A stretch of 64,000 nt of DNA from Bacteroidota bacterium (GTDB lineage Bacteria; Bacteroidota; Bacteroidia; Bacteroidales; Lentimicrobiaceae). The stretch lies in contig WSXU01000016.1 in NCBI GenBank assembly GCA_009773455.1, positions 1 to 64,000 of the forward strand, written 5' to 3'. The notes below the pieces were generated by a model. That model worked only from the letters and a program-made list of their open reading frames with translations. It ran no database searches and was not told the origin of the DNA. The translations under genes were made by a program, and so were the position numbers. Shown piece by piece: positions 1-9,004 of this stretch (within the stretch, counting starts at the first letter, position 1; each line of letters opens with the position of its first letter).

Positions 1-1
1 T

Positions 2-331
2 GTAGGTACAGTAACCATCACCCCTGCCGGCGTAAGGTCACACACCGGAGGCGTTACTCCTTCTGCCATCGGAACTTACAACAATGCCATCTATACCGCC
101 ACAGGCGAACCCAATGCTACCTACTCAATCACACTGCCGGCTTCTACTACCATCTCAAGTGGCGCCAACAGCATGACCGTTAATAACTTCACCTCTGATC
201 CTACGCCTACCGGACTCCTCAACGGTGGCGGTTCACAGACCATCAACGTGGGTGCAACCCTCAACGTAGGTGCAAGCCAGGCTACAGGCAACTACTCAGG
301 TACCTATGATGTAACCATCGCTTACAACTAA
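2..331 (+). CDS. DUF4402-like surface/secreted protein, C-terminal part (5' end outside window)
   Basis: Open from window edge in frame 2: VGTVTITPAGVRSHTGGVTPSAIGTYNNAIYTATGEPNATYSITLPAST...GNYSGTYDVTIAYN*, typical DUF4402 ending. Confidence 0.75.
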   Translation, partial: VGTVTITPAGVRSHTGGVTPSAIGTYNNAIYTATGEPNATYSITLPASTTISSGANSMTVNNFTSDPTPTGLLNGGGSQTINVGATLNVGASQATGNYSGTYDVTIAYN

Positions 332-351
332 ACTGATAAAATATTCCCGGG

Positions 352-383
352 AAGGTGCATCAGGAAACTGAAGCACCTTTTTG
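352..383 (+). terminator. Intrinsic terminator after DUF4402 gene
   Basis: AAGGTGCATCAGGAAACTGAAGCACCTTTTT: GC-rich stem, GAAA tetraloop, T-run. Confidence 0.75.
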
Positions 384-438
384 ATTGAATCCCGGCACCG
401 GTTTACAACTACAACTTACTATCGATAATTTTACTTCC

Positions 439-469
439 AGCGTGCTGCAACAACAGCACGCTTTCTTTT
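439..469 (+). terminator. Second intrinsic terminator hairpin
   Basis: AGCGTGCTG-CAACAA-CAGCACGCT perfect 9-bp stem followed by TTCTTTTA. Confidence 0.65.
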
Positions 470-535
470 ATGTATACATGACGGGAATTTACAAAACCAT
501 GAAGTGAAGCATAAAGAAAATCCTGTTTGTTCGCA

Positions 536-1012
536 CTACAGGCCAAGTTTCTCCATCTCTTCCTGGTAATCATGCTGAAGGTCCTCATGCAGTAAAGAAA
601 CGGCCTTCCGGATCTTCTGAAGCTGACCCGCATACAGATTGCCAAGTGCACTACCCAGATCCAGCGGTATATGTGATTGCTTCAGTTTAAAACAAAGATA
701 CAACCTGAGCTCGACTTCAGTCTGCCGGTTTCCTGAAAAACGGATGTACTTATTGGCCACCCGGGTAATTTTCCGAACGGTTTTCCGAACGAAATACAGA
801 TGAGATGTGTTAATTTCAGCAAACAAGAGATCGATCTCTTCTTTCACGGAACGGATATACCCATCTTCATCTCCCGGATAAAATAACAAATAGGTCAGCA
901 ACTCCTTGCTTTCGGTCCGGTAACGGGCCAGTTTCATACAAATATCCCTGACTTCAGCCGGTGGCAGGGAGTCCAGTTCTGCTTTCAAACGGCTGACGGA
1001 AGCTGTTTTCAT
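536..1012 (-). CDS. Conserved hypothetical protein (158 aa)
   Basis: ORF with coherent composition, 4-bp overlap with upstream DUF3820 gene. Confidence 0.65.
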   Translation of the reverse strand: MKTASVSRLKAELDSLPPAEVRDICMKLARYRTESKELLTYLLFYPGDEDGYIRSVKEEIDLLFAEINTSHLYFVRKTVRKITRVANKYIRFSGNRQTEVELRLYLCFKLKQSHIPLDLGSALGNLYAGQLQKIRKAVSLLHEDLQHDYQEEMEKLGL

Positions 1013-1236
1013 TGTCCCTTCATTTTCCTGATCGGATCAAGCAGATGCTCAAGACCGTTCAGTTTGATTTCGTAGGAGGTATGTAGCAGCATACCGAGCT
1101 TTCCTTCAGGAAATCCCTTCCGGCTAAACCATTCAAGATAGGAAACAGGCAGGTTGCAGAGAAGCGTGCCTTTGTATTTTCCGAAAGGCATCTGCATACT
1201 TACCAGCTGAATAAGAATCTGTGAGTCGGGGCCCAT
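1009..1236 (-). CDS. DUF3820 family protein
   Basis: MPFGKYKGTLLCNLPVSYLEWFSRKGFPEGKLGMLL matches DUF3820 signature MPFGKYKG...LP..YL.W. Confidence 0.75.
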   Translation of the reverse strand: MGPDSQILIQLVSMQMPFGKYKGTLLCNLPVSYLEWFSRKGFPEGKLGMLLHTSYEIKLNGLEHLLDPIRKMKGQ

Positions 1237-1252
1237 GGGGACGAAGCAAGTT

Positions 1253-1287
1253 AAAAGTAAAAAGTAAAAAGTAAAAAGTAAAAAGTT
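1253..1287. repeat. Heptanucleotide tandem repeat (AAAAGTA)x4 plus one variant unit
   Basis: aaaagta x4 then aaaagtt, directly upstream of the 1009-1236 minus-strand start codon. Confidence 0.9.
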
Positions 1288-1316
1288 TAAAGTTCAAAGT
1301 TTAAGGCCTGCCTGGG

Positions 1317-1362
1317 GTTTACCCGCCAGAGGCGGACAAGCCTGCCGGAGGAGGGCAGACAG
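1317..1362. repeat. GC-rich imperfect palindromic intergenic element of a type common in Bacteroidota genomes
   Basis: tttacccgccagaggcggacaagcctgccggaggagggcagacagg; local inverted repeats CGCCAGAGGCG and CTGCCGG..GGGCAG. Confidence 0.5.
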
Positions 1363-1415
1363 GAAAAAGCAAGTAGCATGCTTTATGCCGGATTTGTGCT
1401 TTGGCCTGAAGAAGA

Positions 1416-2006
1416 TTAATGATTCTTTAAATAATCACCGGCCTCCATGACTTTAGCGTATGGCCGGAAAGTAGCCAGCGTTGAATAGTGTACATCCCCG
1501 GCTTTAATCACCTTATCACCGAATTTCAGATCCTTCGTGGCGCAGGCATCAGCTATCACAATGCACTCAAACCCATAGTCGGAAGCAGCACGGGTGGCTG
1601 CCTCAAGGCACATATGAGTCTGCATCCCGCACAATACCAGCCGTTTCACCCTGTTCTCCCTGAGATATTCAAGCAGGTCGGTATGGAGAAAGCTGTTTAC
1701 TTCCTGTTTTACGATGACCTTTTCTCCCGGCAGAGGTTTCACAACATCACGGATATTGCTCTGGGGACCTTCGCCATGCTTCACATGAATAACCAGTTGC
1801 TGTTCCGATCTGAAATCATTCAGGATTCGTGCAGCATTCTCGCCGGCCGGAACCGGGTTTACCAGTTCGGATGACCCGCCGGCAAAATAAAAATCCTGTA
1901 TATCGATCAACAGCAGGGCTGTTTTTGTCGAGTCCGCCTGTCCGTAAAGGAAAACAGGCAGCATAGCAATCAGGAGGACACATAGTTTTTTCATGGCAGG
2001 TATCAT
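1416..2006 (-). CDS. Secreted isochorismatase-family cysteine hydrolase
   Basis: Signal peptide; TALLLIDIQDFYF, VIHVKHGEG, VKRLVLCGMQTHMCLEAATRAASDYGFECIVIADACAT. Confidence 0.9.
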   Translation of the reverse strand: MIPAMKKLCVLLIAMLPVFLYGQADSTKTALLLIDIQDFYFAGGSSELVNPVPAGENAARILNDFRSEQQLVIHVKHGEGPQSNIRDVVKPLPGEKVIVKQEVNSFLHTDLLEYLRENRVKRLVLCGMQTHMCLEAATRAASDYGFECIVIADACATKDLKFGDKVIKAGDVHYSTLATFRPYAKVMEAGDYLKNH

Positions 2007-2027
2007 TATCAGTTTTACTTTCCGCTG

Positions 2028-3461
2028 TTAAGCCAGCAGGTAAGGCTTTTCAGCTGCAATCTTCAGGATCAGCTCGCCGAAAATGGTATTGGCCCAGGCA
2101 AACCAGCTCCGGGTATATTTCGACGGATCATCGCGGTGAAATGACTCATGCATAAATCCTGTCCCGGCATGGGTCTCCTTCAGCATCTTCAGGCAATACC
2201 GGATTTCATCATCATTCGTACTGGTAAGTGCCCTGATCACATAACTGAGTGGCCAGATCATCTCCTTGCCGGTGTGCGGACCACCTACTCCCTGGTATCT
2301 TCCTTCGGCAAAATAAGGATTCAACGGACTCAGCACCAGTTTCCGTGTGTTCCTGTATATTTCATCATTTGCATCCACGGCGGCAATGTACGGAAGGGAG
2401 ATCAGACTGGGAACATTGGCATCGTCCATAAACAGGACACTTCCATAACCATCTGTTTCATAGGCATAAACCTTTCCGAATTCAAAGTGGTCAACCACTG
2501 CATATTTCATCAGGGCATCGTGTACTTCACCTGCCAACGACTTGCACTCCATTGAAAAAGCCATGTCGTGAAGAATGGAATCGCTCATGGCTGAAAGCTG
2601 CCTGAGTGACTGAACTGCGAAAAAGTTGGATGGAATAAGAAACGGAAAAATCGCTCCATCATCGGAAGGTCTGAAAACCGAACAGATCAGTCCGACCGGG
2701 CGCACCGGATTACCAAAACCTGTTCCCTGGGCAGTGTCGTGTGGAGACGTGGTTTTGCGACGGAAAGAATAGGGTCCGTTGCCATCCTTGCGCTGCTGCT
2801 CCCTGAATGTTTTCACAATCAGTTTCATCGCTTTTGCCCACTCCTCATCAAAGGGTGAAGAATCACCTGAAACTTTCCAGTATTCATGGGCCAGCCTGAT
2901 CACATAGCACAAGGAATCCACCTCCCATTTGCGTTCGTGCAGTTCGGGCTTCATATCGGTTTCGTCGGTTTCCCAATAGGATCCATCGGGCCCGTAGTTG
3001 AAGGCATTGGCATAAGGATCAATTAATACACATCTGGTCTGACGGTTGATTACACCCCTGATGAGTCCGGCCAGTGCAGTGTCCTCCCTGACAAAAGGGA
3101 TGTATGGCCATACCTGTGCCGATGAATCGCGCAGCCACATGGCATCGATATCCCCGGTAATGACAAAGGTATCGGGAACACCTTCGGTGGTATGGTGCTT
3201 TATGGTCGTATCCAGCGTATTCGGAAAACAGTTTTCGAACATCCAGGCCAGCTCCGGATCTGAGATCAGCGCCTTTGTCCTGGTGATGGCAGCCTCAACC
3301 GAACGGCTGATGAATTTCCGGTCTTTTAATGCCGGACGTCGGCTTACAAATTCAGTATTTCCTGAAAACAAACCACCGGCGACAGATTCATATGCATTGC
3401 CCATCGAAAGCCCGGCGATGGCCAGACTTCCATTCTTAATAAATTTTCTTCTGGTGATCAT
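2028..3461 (-). CDS. Glycoside hydrolase family 125 (metal-independent alpha-mannosidase-like)
   Basis: Tat-like RRKFIK leader; DTFVITGDIDAMWLRDSSAQVWPYIPF, YGPDGSYWETDETDMKPELHERKWEVDSLCY, FMDDANVPSLISLPY, GVGGPHTG. Confidence 0.9.
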   Translation of the reverse strand: MITRRKFIKNGSLAIAGLSMGNAYESVAGGLFSGNTEFVSRRPALKDRKFISRSVEAAITRTKALISDPELAWMFENCFPNTLDTTIKHHTTEGVPDTFVITGDIDAMWLRDSSAQVWPYIPFVREDTALAGLIRGVINRQTRCVLIDPYANAFNYGPDGSYWETDETDMKPELHERKWEVDSLCYVIRLAHEYWKVSGDSSPFDEEWAKAMKLIVKTFREQQRKDGNGPYSFRRKTTSPHDTAQGTGFGNPVRPVGLICSVFRPSDDGAIFPFLIPSNFFAVQSLRQLSAMSDSILHDMAFSMECKSLAGEVHDALMKYAVVDHFEFGKVYAYETDGYGSVLFMDDANVPSLISLPYIAAVDANDEIYRNTRKLVLSPLNPYFAEGRYQGVGGPHTGKEMIWPLSYVIRALTSTNDDEIRYCLKMLKETHAGTGFMHESFHRDDPSKYTRSWFAWANTIFGELILKIAAEKPYLLA

Positions 3462-3502
3462 ACAGAATCGGTTTTTACCATGATCAGGATTATCACATTC
3501 CT

Positions 3503-5365
3503 CTATTCCAGCGACAGAATAAATGATTCCAGCGGCTTGACAGTCATTCTGACTTTACCGGTCCCATCAGTGATGTTCAGATCAAACACCGATCCATACA
3601 ACTGATCTTTCAGCTTATAACTGCCATCCGTCAGCTTCCATTCACTGATCAGGTCAGGTGGAAGTTTCAGTTCAAACTGATCGCTCACCCAATCCTTGAA
3701 ATTGACGACGACCAGCAGGTGTTCATTTTCTGACCACCGGACAAAAGAAAAACTCTTCTCATAATAACCTTCCGTATTTGAACGGTTGTAAGAATGGATT
3801 TCACGATAATTTCCGGTTAATGCAGAACTTCTGGCAGTGAAATTCAGCAGTCTGCAGTAGAAATCGCGCAACGACTTTTCTTCCGGCGTCAGTTTTCCGC
3901 CATCGAAAGCGCCTCCGTTCATCCAGCGCTGAAGTGAAGGAACACCCCAATAGTCGAAGATTGTGGTGCGCGTGGCACTACCGAAACCGGCATTGTTTTC
4001 ACCCGGCTCACCCACTTCCTGTGCAAAGTAAATCATGGTGGGTGCTGTGCTTACTGTTGCGCTCAACACCATGGCCGGTTTTCCTTTTTCAGCACTTCCT
4101 GCAAATGGCGGACTGGCAAGTCGCTGTTCGTCGTGATTTTCGAGAAAATGAAGAAGGTGATGTTCAATATCGGCCTGTCCCCGGAAAATAGCAGGGAGAT
4201 GATCGGCTGAGCCATGACCCCGGATGATGTGTTTGAGCGTATCGTAGAGTTCTACCTTATCGTAAAGGTAATCCATTTTCCCAAGCCGGATATAATCGCG
4301 GTACATCGAAGGATTGTATACCTCTGCGAGTAAAAATGCCTCCGGATTGGCCATTTTGATGGATGAATTCATATAGCTCCAGAATTCTACCGGCACCATT
4401 TCGGCCATATCGAAGCGGAAGCCATCGACCCCGAAGTTGATCCAGTACAACGCGATATCACGGAACTTCTTCCAGCTGTCGGGCACATCCTTCCCTTTCC
4501 AGAAGGCATAATGGTCGGTTACCGGCTTCAGGTCATAGCCTGCAGGAAGACTCTCGAAATCTTTCGATCCATCGGGCCTGATTCCGAAATTGATTTTGAT
4601 GGTTTCGTACCAGTCGTAAAAGTCGGGTTGAGGTTGCCTTGACCCGTTGCCTGTCCAACGTGCAGGGTTTTCATCGTACCTTCCATCGGCCATCGGATGA
4701 GCTTCTCCCCCAAGGGGTTTGTAGTTGTCGCGGGGCTCAGGAACCCTGAAAGGCTGGCCCGGGATATAGTAAAAATTGTTGTTGCGGGCATATTCAACCG
4801 ATTTGTTGTCGGAAGCTCCAAAATCTTCCGACCCAGCCGGATTGGAAACCGAATGATAACCCCTGGCCACATGGTTGGGAACAATGTCAATGATCACCTT
4901 CATCCCATGCCGGTGAGTGCGTTCAACCAGTGCCCTGAACTCTTCAAGTCTCCTGGCAGGATCAACTGCCAGGTCAGGATTCACATTATAGTAATCCTTT
5001 ACTGCATAGGGTGAACCAGCCCTGCCCTTGACCACATCTGGATCATCGTTGCCAATGCCGAAGGCTGTATAATCCCTGACCAGCGCATGGTGAGGTACAC
5101 CGGTATACCAGATGTGGGTAACACCCAGTTCCCTGATTCCATCAAGTGCTTTATCCGTAAAGTCATTGAATTTCCCGACCCCGTTTTCCTCCAGGGTGCC
5201 CCACGGTTTGTTATTTGTAACAGCATTCCCGAAAAGCCGGGTAAATACCTGATAGACGACTACTTTCTGATTTTTCATATCTTCCTTGTTTCCAGACTTC
5301 TCCCCTTTGAAGGAGATGCAAATAAGGGGTACAAGACCCAACAGGCTCCATTTTAAATATCTCAT
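3503..5365 (-). CDS. Secreted alpha-amylase family glycosyl hydrolase (GH13)
   Basis: VIIDIVPNHVARG, VDGFRFDMAEMVP, AFLLAEVYNP, HFLENHDEQRLAS carry GH13 catalytic motifs. Confidence 0.92.
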   Translation of the reverse strand: MRYLKWSLLGLVPLICISFKGEKSGNKEDMKNQKVVVYQVFTRLFGNAVTNNKPWGTLEENGVGKFNDFTDKALDGIRELGVTHIWYTGVPHHALVRDYTAFGIGNDDPDVVKGRAGSPYAVKDYYNVNPDLAVDPARRLEEFRALVERTHRHGMKVIIDIVPNHVARGYHSVSNPAGSEDFGASDNKSVEYARNNNFYYIPGQPFRVPEPRDNYKPLGGEAHPMADGRYDENPARWTGNGSRQPQPDFYDWYETIKINFGIRPDGSKDFESLPAGYDLKPVTDHYAFWKGKDVPDSWKKFRDIALYWINFGVDGFRFDMAEMVPVEFWSYMNSSIKMANPEAFLLAEVYNPSMYRDYIRLGKMDYLYDKVELYDTLKHIIRGHGSADHLPAIFRGQADIEHHLLHFLENHDEQRLASPPFAGSAEKGKPAMVLSATVSTAPTMIYFAQEVGEPGENNAGFGSATRTTIFDYWGVPSLQRWMNGGAFDGGKLTPEEKSLRDFYCRLLNFTARSSALTGNYREIHSYNRSNTEGYYEKSFSFVRWSENEHLLVVVNFKDWVSDQFELKLPPDLISEWKLTDGSYKLKDQLYGSVFDLNITDGTGKVRMTVKPLESFILSLE

Positions 5366-5521
5366 GACACAACACGATTTTTTGACCCTCGAACATCCGC
5401 TGAACGAAAATCAAAGTTACTGAAGATTATCACTCCATTGAAAAAATCCTGGCTTAATGCGTTATTCCATGTATCCGCAGGATTCCGGAGTTCTGTGATA
5501 CTTCGGTTTATGTATGCCCTA

Positions 5522-7579
5522 TCACCGATTCAGATTCATATGAAATTTTATTCCTGCACGGATCCAGCGTCCTTGCAGCAACACATTGGCATGATCAATC
5601 ACTTCTGTATCAAAAAGGTTGGTTACTTCTCCAAACAACCTGAATAACCTGAAATTATAATATACATTTACATCGGCCAGCAACACCGGTTTATAAGAAA
5701 TCTCATCCGTGAAGGCTCCATCAGCGAAAGGCTGATACCCCCCGGCCCTGTCCTGCCATGAAACAGCCCAATCGATCCCACTGTTCAGGGTTACCAGCAG
5801 CCCCAGTTTCAAATCCAGTTTATGGCGGAGATGATCGAGCACATAAAGGGAGGCAAATCCATCACTTTTCTTGTCTGCCTCAATCCAGGTATAATGCACA
5901 CTTGCGTTGCGGAAGAATTTACATCCCTTTTTCTGTTTGTTAACCACACCAAATCCGGCTTCAACCCCGGTAATGTCAACCCGGGTCAGGTTCAGGCTTT
6001 TCCATTTTTCATCTCCGGGAAACTTCACCCAGTCAATCATGTTTTTGCCCCGGCGATGATAAACAGCTGCTTCTGCAGTAAATATGCCAAAGGAAGACCT
6101 GAACCCGGATTCCAGCGAAACAGCCTCTTCCGGTTTGAGTTCTGGATTACCCAGATTGGTAGGTCCCGCATAGAAAAGGTCGGTAAAGGTCGGGAGCCTG
6201 AGCGTGCGGTTTGCAGTTGCATACCAGCGTAAAGCAGTATTCAACTGCCATCCCAGGTCGATTCCGGGATAAAGACTAATGCCTTCGGGCAGCGATTTGT
6301 TTATATGTGCCAGCAATCCGGCTGAGACGGAGAATGCATTCAGGTAGAAAGCCTGTTCGGCCATAAGGCTGAAACCTTCTCGGGTGTATTCCCTGGTAAA
6401 CAGGGCATCATCTTCACCAGGAACCGGCTTGGTTGATTCCATCAGGTTTCCGAGCACATTGCTGTATATGTGTTCATACCGGTAATCGGCGCCCAGCGAG
6501 GTTTTGCCTTTTTTACTGCTGATCATCCAGTTGAGTGAGCCACCGGCCACATCCGTCAGGTGATAATTGTGACCAGTGTACCACTCCGGGGCATCATTCC
6601 TGAAAAGCTCAAAACGGTCGTGGTGACGACGCCAATAGATTACCGGGTTCAGGTTGATCTTTGCATGTGATAAATATTTCAGCGAAATAAATTCCGACCT
6701 GGTTTCTTCAAACTGGTCGGGAAACCTGGGGGTGTAAAAGCTGTTGGCTCCGAAAGCCCTGAAAGTATAGCCTGACTGAAGGTCGAACGAAGCCCTGCCC
6801 GCCGGGATATTACCACGATAATAAAGATTCAAGTTCCTGAAGTCGGTATTGCCGGTGTAGCCATCGCTCCTGTTTCCACTGATGGCCAGCTGGTGGAAAA
6901 GCTTTCCGGTATTTACCGAAATATTGCCTGAAGCCTGAAGCAGACCGTATTCTCCTCCGGCAAGTGAAGCAGAAATACTCCGGTTCCCCGGCTCCCCTGT
7001 AATGATATTGACGACTCCATTGAAAGCATTGGGGCCAAATACCCTGGCGCCGGGGCCCTGCAGCACTTCAATACGCTGAATGGATGAGAGGTCGACCGGG
7101 ATGTTCAGGTTGTGATGACCGGTCTGTGGGTCGCTGATGTTGACCCCGTTTAAAAGAATGAGTGTCTGGTCGAAGGTTCCTCCCCGTATGCTGATGTCGG
7201 CCTGCATCCCGAACGCCCCCCGTTGCCTGATGTCGACACCGCGCAGATGTTCGAGTAACCCGGCCAGATCGGTGGCTGGCGCCTGCTCTATTTCGGCACG
7301 TGTGATGACCTGTACTGTGCGCATCAGTTGTGACTGGACCATGGGGGTCCGCTGAGCGCTTACCACAACTTCGCCGAGATCGATCTCCCGGCCTGTGGCG
7401 GATGTACGGCTGCTGTCGGGCTGCTCCTGGCTGTGACCGGGCAGCACCAGAATGGAACACGACAGACTGAGCACCCCGATCGCGATGTTACGTCCGATGC
7501 TGTTGAATACCGCGTATGATCTGCGGGTCCAGCGCCTGAAACGAACCACAGAGGGTTTGTTCAACTGTTGGTTTTCCAT
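5522..7579 (-). CDS. TonB-dependent outer membrane receptor (BtuB/FepA-type, no CarboxypepD-like domain)
   Basis: Plug domain VVVSAQRTPMVQSQLMRTVQVITRAEIEQ...LNGVNISDPQTGHHN...IQRIEVLQGPGARVFGPNAFNGVVNIITG; beta-barrel end GRWIRAGIKFHMNLNR. Confidence 0.93.
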   Translation of the reverse strand: MENQQLNKPSVVRFRRWTRRSYAVFNSIGRNIAIGVLSLSCSILVLPGHSQEQPDSSRTSATGREIDLGEVVVSAQRTPMVQSQLMRTVQVITRAEIEQAPATDLAGLLEHLRGVDIRQRGAFGMQADISIRGGTFDQTLILLNGVNISDPQTGHHNLNIPVDLSSIQRIEVLQGPGARVFGPNAFNGVVNIITGEPGNRSISASLAGGEYGLLQASGNISVNTGKLFHQLAISGNRSDGYTGNTDFRNLNLYYRGNIPAGRASFDLQSGYTFRAFGANSFYTPRFPDQFEETRSEFISLKYLSHAKINLNPVIYWRRHHDRFELFRNDAPEWYTGHNYHLTDVAGGSLNWMISSKKGKTSLGADYRYEHIYSNVLGNLMESTKPVPGEDDALFTREYTREGFSLMAEQAFYLNAFSVSAGLLAHINKSLPEGISLYPGIDLGWQLNTALRWYATANRTLRLPTFTDLFYAGPTNLGNPELKPEEAVSLESGFRSSFGIFTAEAAVYHRRGKNMIDWVKFPGDEKWKSLNLTRVDITGVEAGFGVVNKQKKGCKFFRNASVHYTWIEADKKSDGFASLYVLDHLRHKLDLKLGLLVTLNSGIDWAVSWQDRAGGYQPFADGAFTDEISYKPVLLADVNVYYNFRLFRLFGEVTNLFDTEVIDHANVLLQGRWIRAGIKFHMNLNR

Positions 7580-7604
7580 GTTGGCAGAATTAAAATTAAA
7601 GCGG

Positions 7605-7612
7605 CAAAGGTA
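7605..7612 (-). promoter_or_regulatory. Putative Bacteroidota -7 element TACCTTTG for the TonB receptor gene
   Basis: Minus strand TACCTTTG (plus strand caaaggta) about 26 bp upstream of the start codon. Confidence 0.6.
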
Positions 7613-7616
7613 GGGA

Positions 7617-7659
7617 ATTAGCTGATTAGCTGATTAGCTGATTAGTCGATTAGCCGATT
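7617..7659. repeat. 8-bp tandem repeat ATTAGCTG x3 + ATTAGTCG + ATTAGCCG
   Basis: Read directly from attagctgattagctgattagctgattagtcgattagccgatt. Confidence 0.95.
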
Positions 7660-7711
7660 TGTGGATGTGCGAAACTGATGCTGAGCTGCTCTGTTGGTTC
7701 TCAGTTCGATG

Positions 7712-8959
7712 TTACATTTTTTTATCAATGTACTCGGTCAGTTTTCCGAGCATATTCACATAACTGCCGAATTCATTGTCGTACCAGCCGAATATTTTGG
7801 CGTGGCAGACCGGAATCATAACATCCTGTGAAAGATCGACACCGAAATTTCTGAGCAATGATGGGTTCAGCGCCATGAAGCCGGTGCGGGTATGGGTTTC
7901 GATGCCTTCGATCACCACGGCGGCGCGGCGACCGATCATATCGGCACTCACATTCTGTTCTTCGCTGTACTCGAGCAGGCCATTGGCCGGTCCGTTTGCA
8001 GCCATTGCATAAACCTGGTTCAGAAATTCCCGGGTAATGACAGGGTCACCGATTTCATTGAGCGGTGAATGGAAGGTTACATTCAGGATAATCAAACTGG
8101 CCGTGTTTGTCGGGATCCGGACCGAATCAGCCATAAATCCTACTTTCTGAACTTCAGGCAGAATTTTCTCCAGTGCTTTGGCTGCACCTGTTGAAGTGAT
8201 GATGATGTTGTTGAGAACCGACCTGCTTTTCCTGAGGTCGGAAGTTCCCGACGAAGGCACTGAATCGAGGATACTCTGTGTGCTGGTGGAAGCATGGATG
8301 GTCGACATGGAGGCTGTGAGTATCGTTGAGGTCTCCGGTGTATCGAGCAATGGTTTCATCATGTGTGAAAGCCCGGTGGTGGTGCAACTGGCTGCCGAGA
8401 CAATATGATGCCTGTTAACCTCAAAGTCAAGGTGATTGATGCCAAACACCATCATGGTGGAATCGGCAGGCATCTTCAGGGTTGAATCCTTGATTTTGAA
8501 CGGGGCGCTGGCCACGACTTTCTCGGCACCGGCTTCGAGATGACCGCGAAGGCTTCCCTTGGCACTGTCAGCCGGAACGGTTGGATCAAGGAAAGCACCG
8601 GTGCAGTCAACCACCAGCCTTACATTGTGGGCAGCCCAGTTGATGTCGCGGGGATTACGTGCAGTGTTAAGGAACTGAACAGGCATGCCGTCAATTTCAA
8701 CCAGGTTAATGGCCGAATCGAGAATCCTGACATCGCATTTACGACCCGAATGGCCATAAAGAAATACCGAAAGTGAACCATAGGTGGAATCGTTTATGAT
8801 GTTATGAATCAGGGCTTCGAGGTTCTTGCCAACTCCACGCCCGACATTCACGACAATACCACCAAAGCTTTTATTCAGTAAATGGTTCCAGAGGGTTAGT
8901 TTACCTATCCTGCCCGCACCGTTGATACCGAGCAGGTTTTTTCCATTCGGTCTTTCCAT
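7712..8959 (-). CDS. gap: Glyceraldehyde-3-phosphate dehydrogenase, long form (415 aa)
   Basis: GINGAGRIGKLTLW, VVDCTGAFLDP, VVSAASCTTTGLSHMMKPLL (active Cys; ORF reads IVSAASCTTTGL), WYDNEFGSYVNMLGKL. Confidence 0.92.
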   Translation of the reverse strand: MERPNGKNLLGINGAGRIGKLTLWNHLLNKSFGGIVVNVGRGVGKNLEALIHNIINDSTYGSLSVFLYGHSGRKCDVRILDSAINLVEIDGMPVQFLNTARNPRDINWAAHNVRLVVDCTGAFLDPTVPADSAKGSLRGHLEAGAEKVVASAPFKIKDSTLKMPADSTMMVFGINHLDFEVNRHHIVSAASCTTTGLSHMMKPLLDTPETSTILTASMSTIHASTSTQSILDSVPSSGTSDLRKSRSVLNNIIITSTGAAKALEKILPEVQKVGFMADSVRIPTNTASLIILNVTFHSPLNEIGDPVITREFLNQVYAMAANGPANGLLEYSEEQNVSADMIGRRAAVVIEGIETHTRTGFMALNPSLLRNFGVDLSQDVMIPVCHAKIFGWYDNEFGSYVNMLGKLTEYIDKKM

Positions 8960-9004
8960 ATTTAAGCCTGTTTTATGTTAGAGTTTAATGCTGCAATTTA
9001 CAAA

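Noticed and set aside
409-651. 80-aa minus-strand ORF
   Set aside because: Overlaps two terminator features and the 3' end of the 536-1012 gene; no coding signal
5522-7700. Cobalamin riboswitch upstream of the BtuB-like receptor
   Set aside because: The ~120-bp spacer up to the GAPDH stop is too short and lacks any B12-box-like motif
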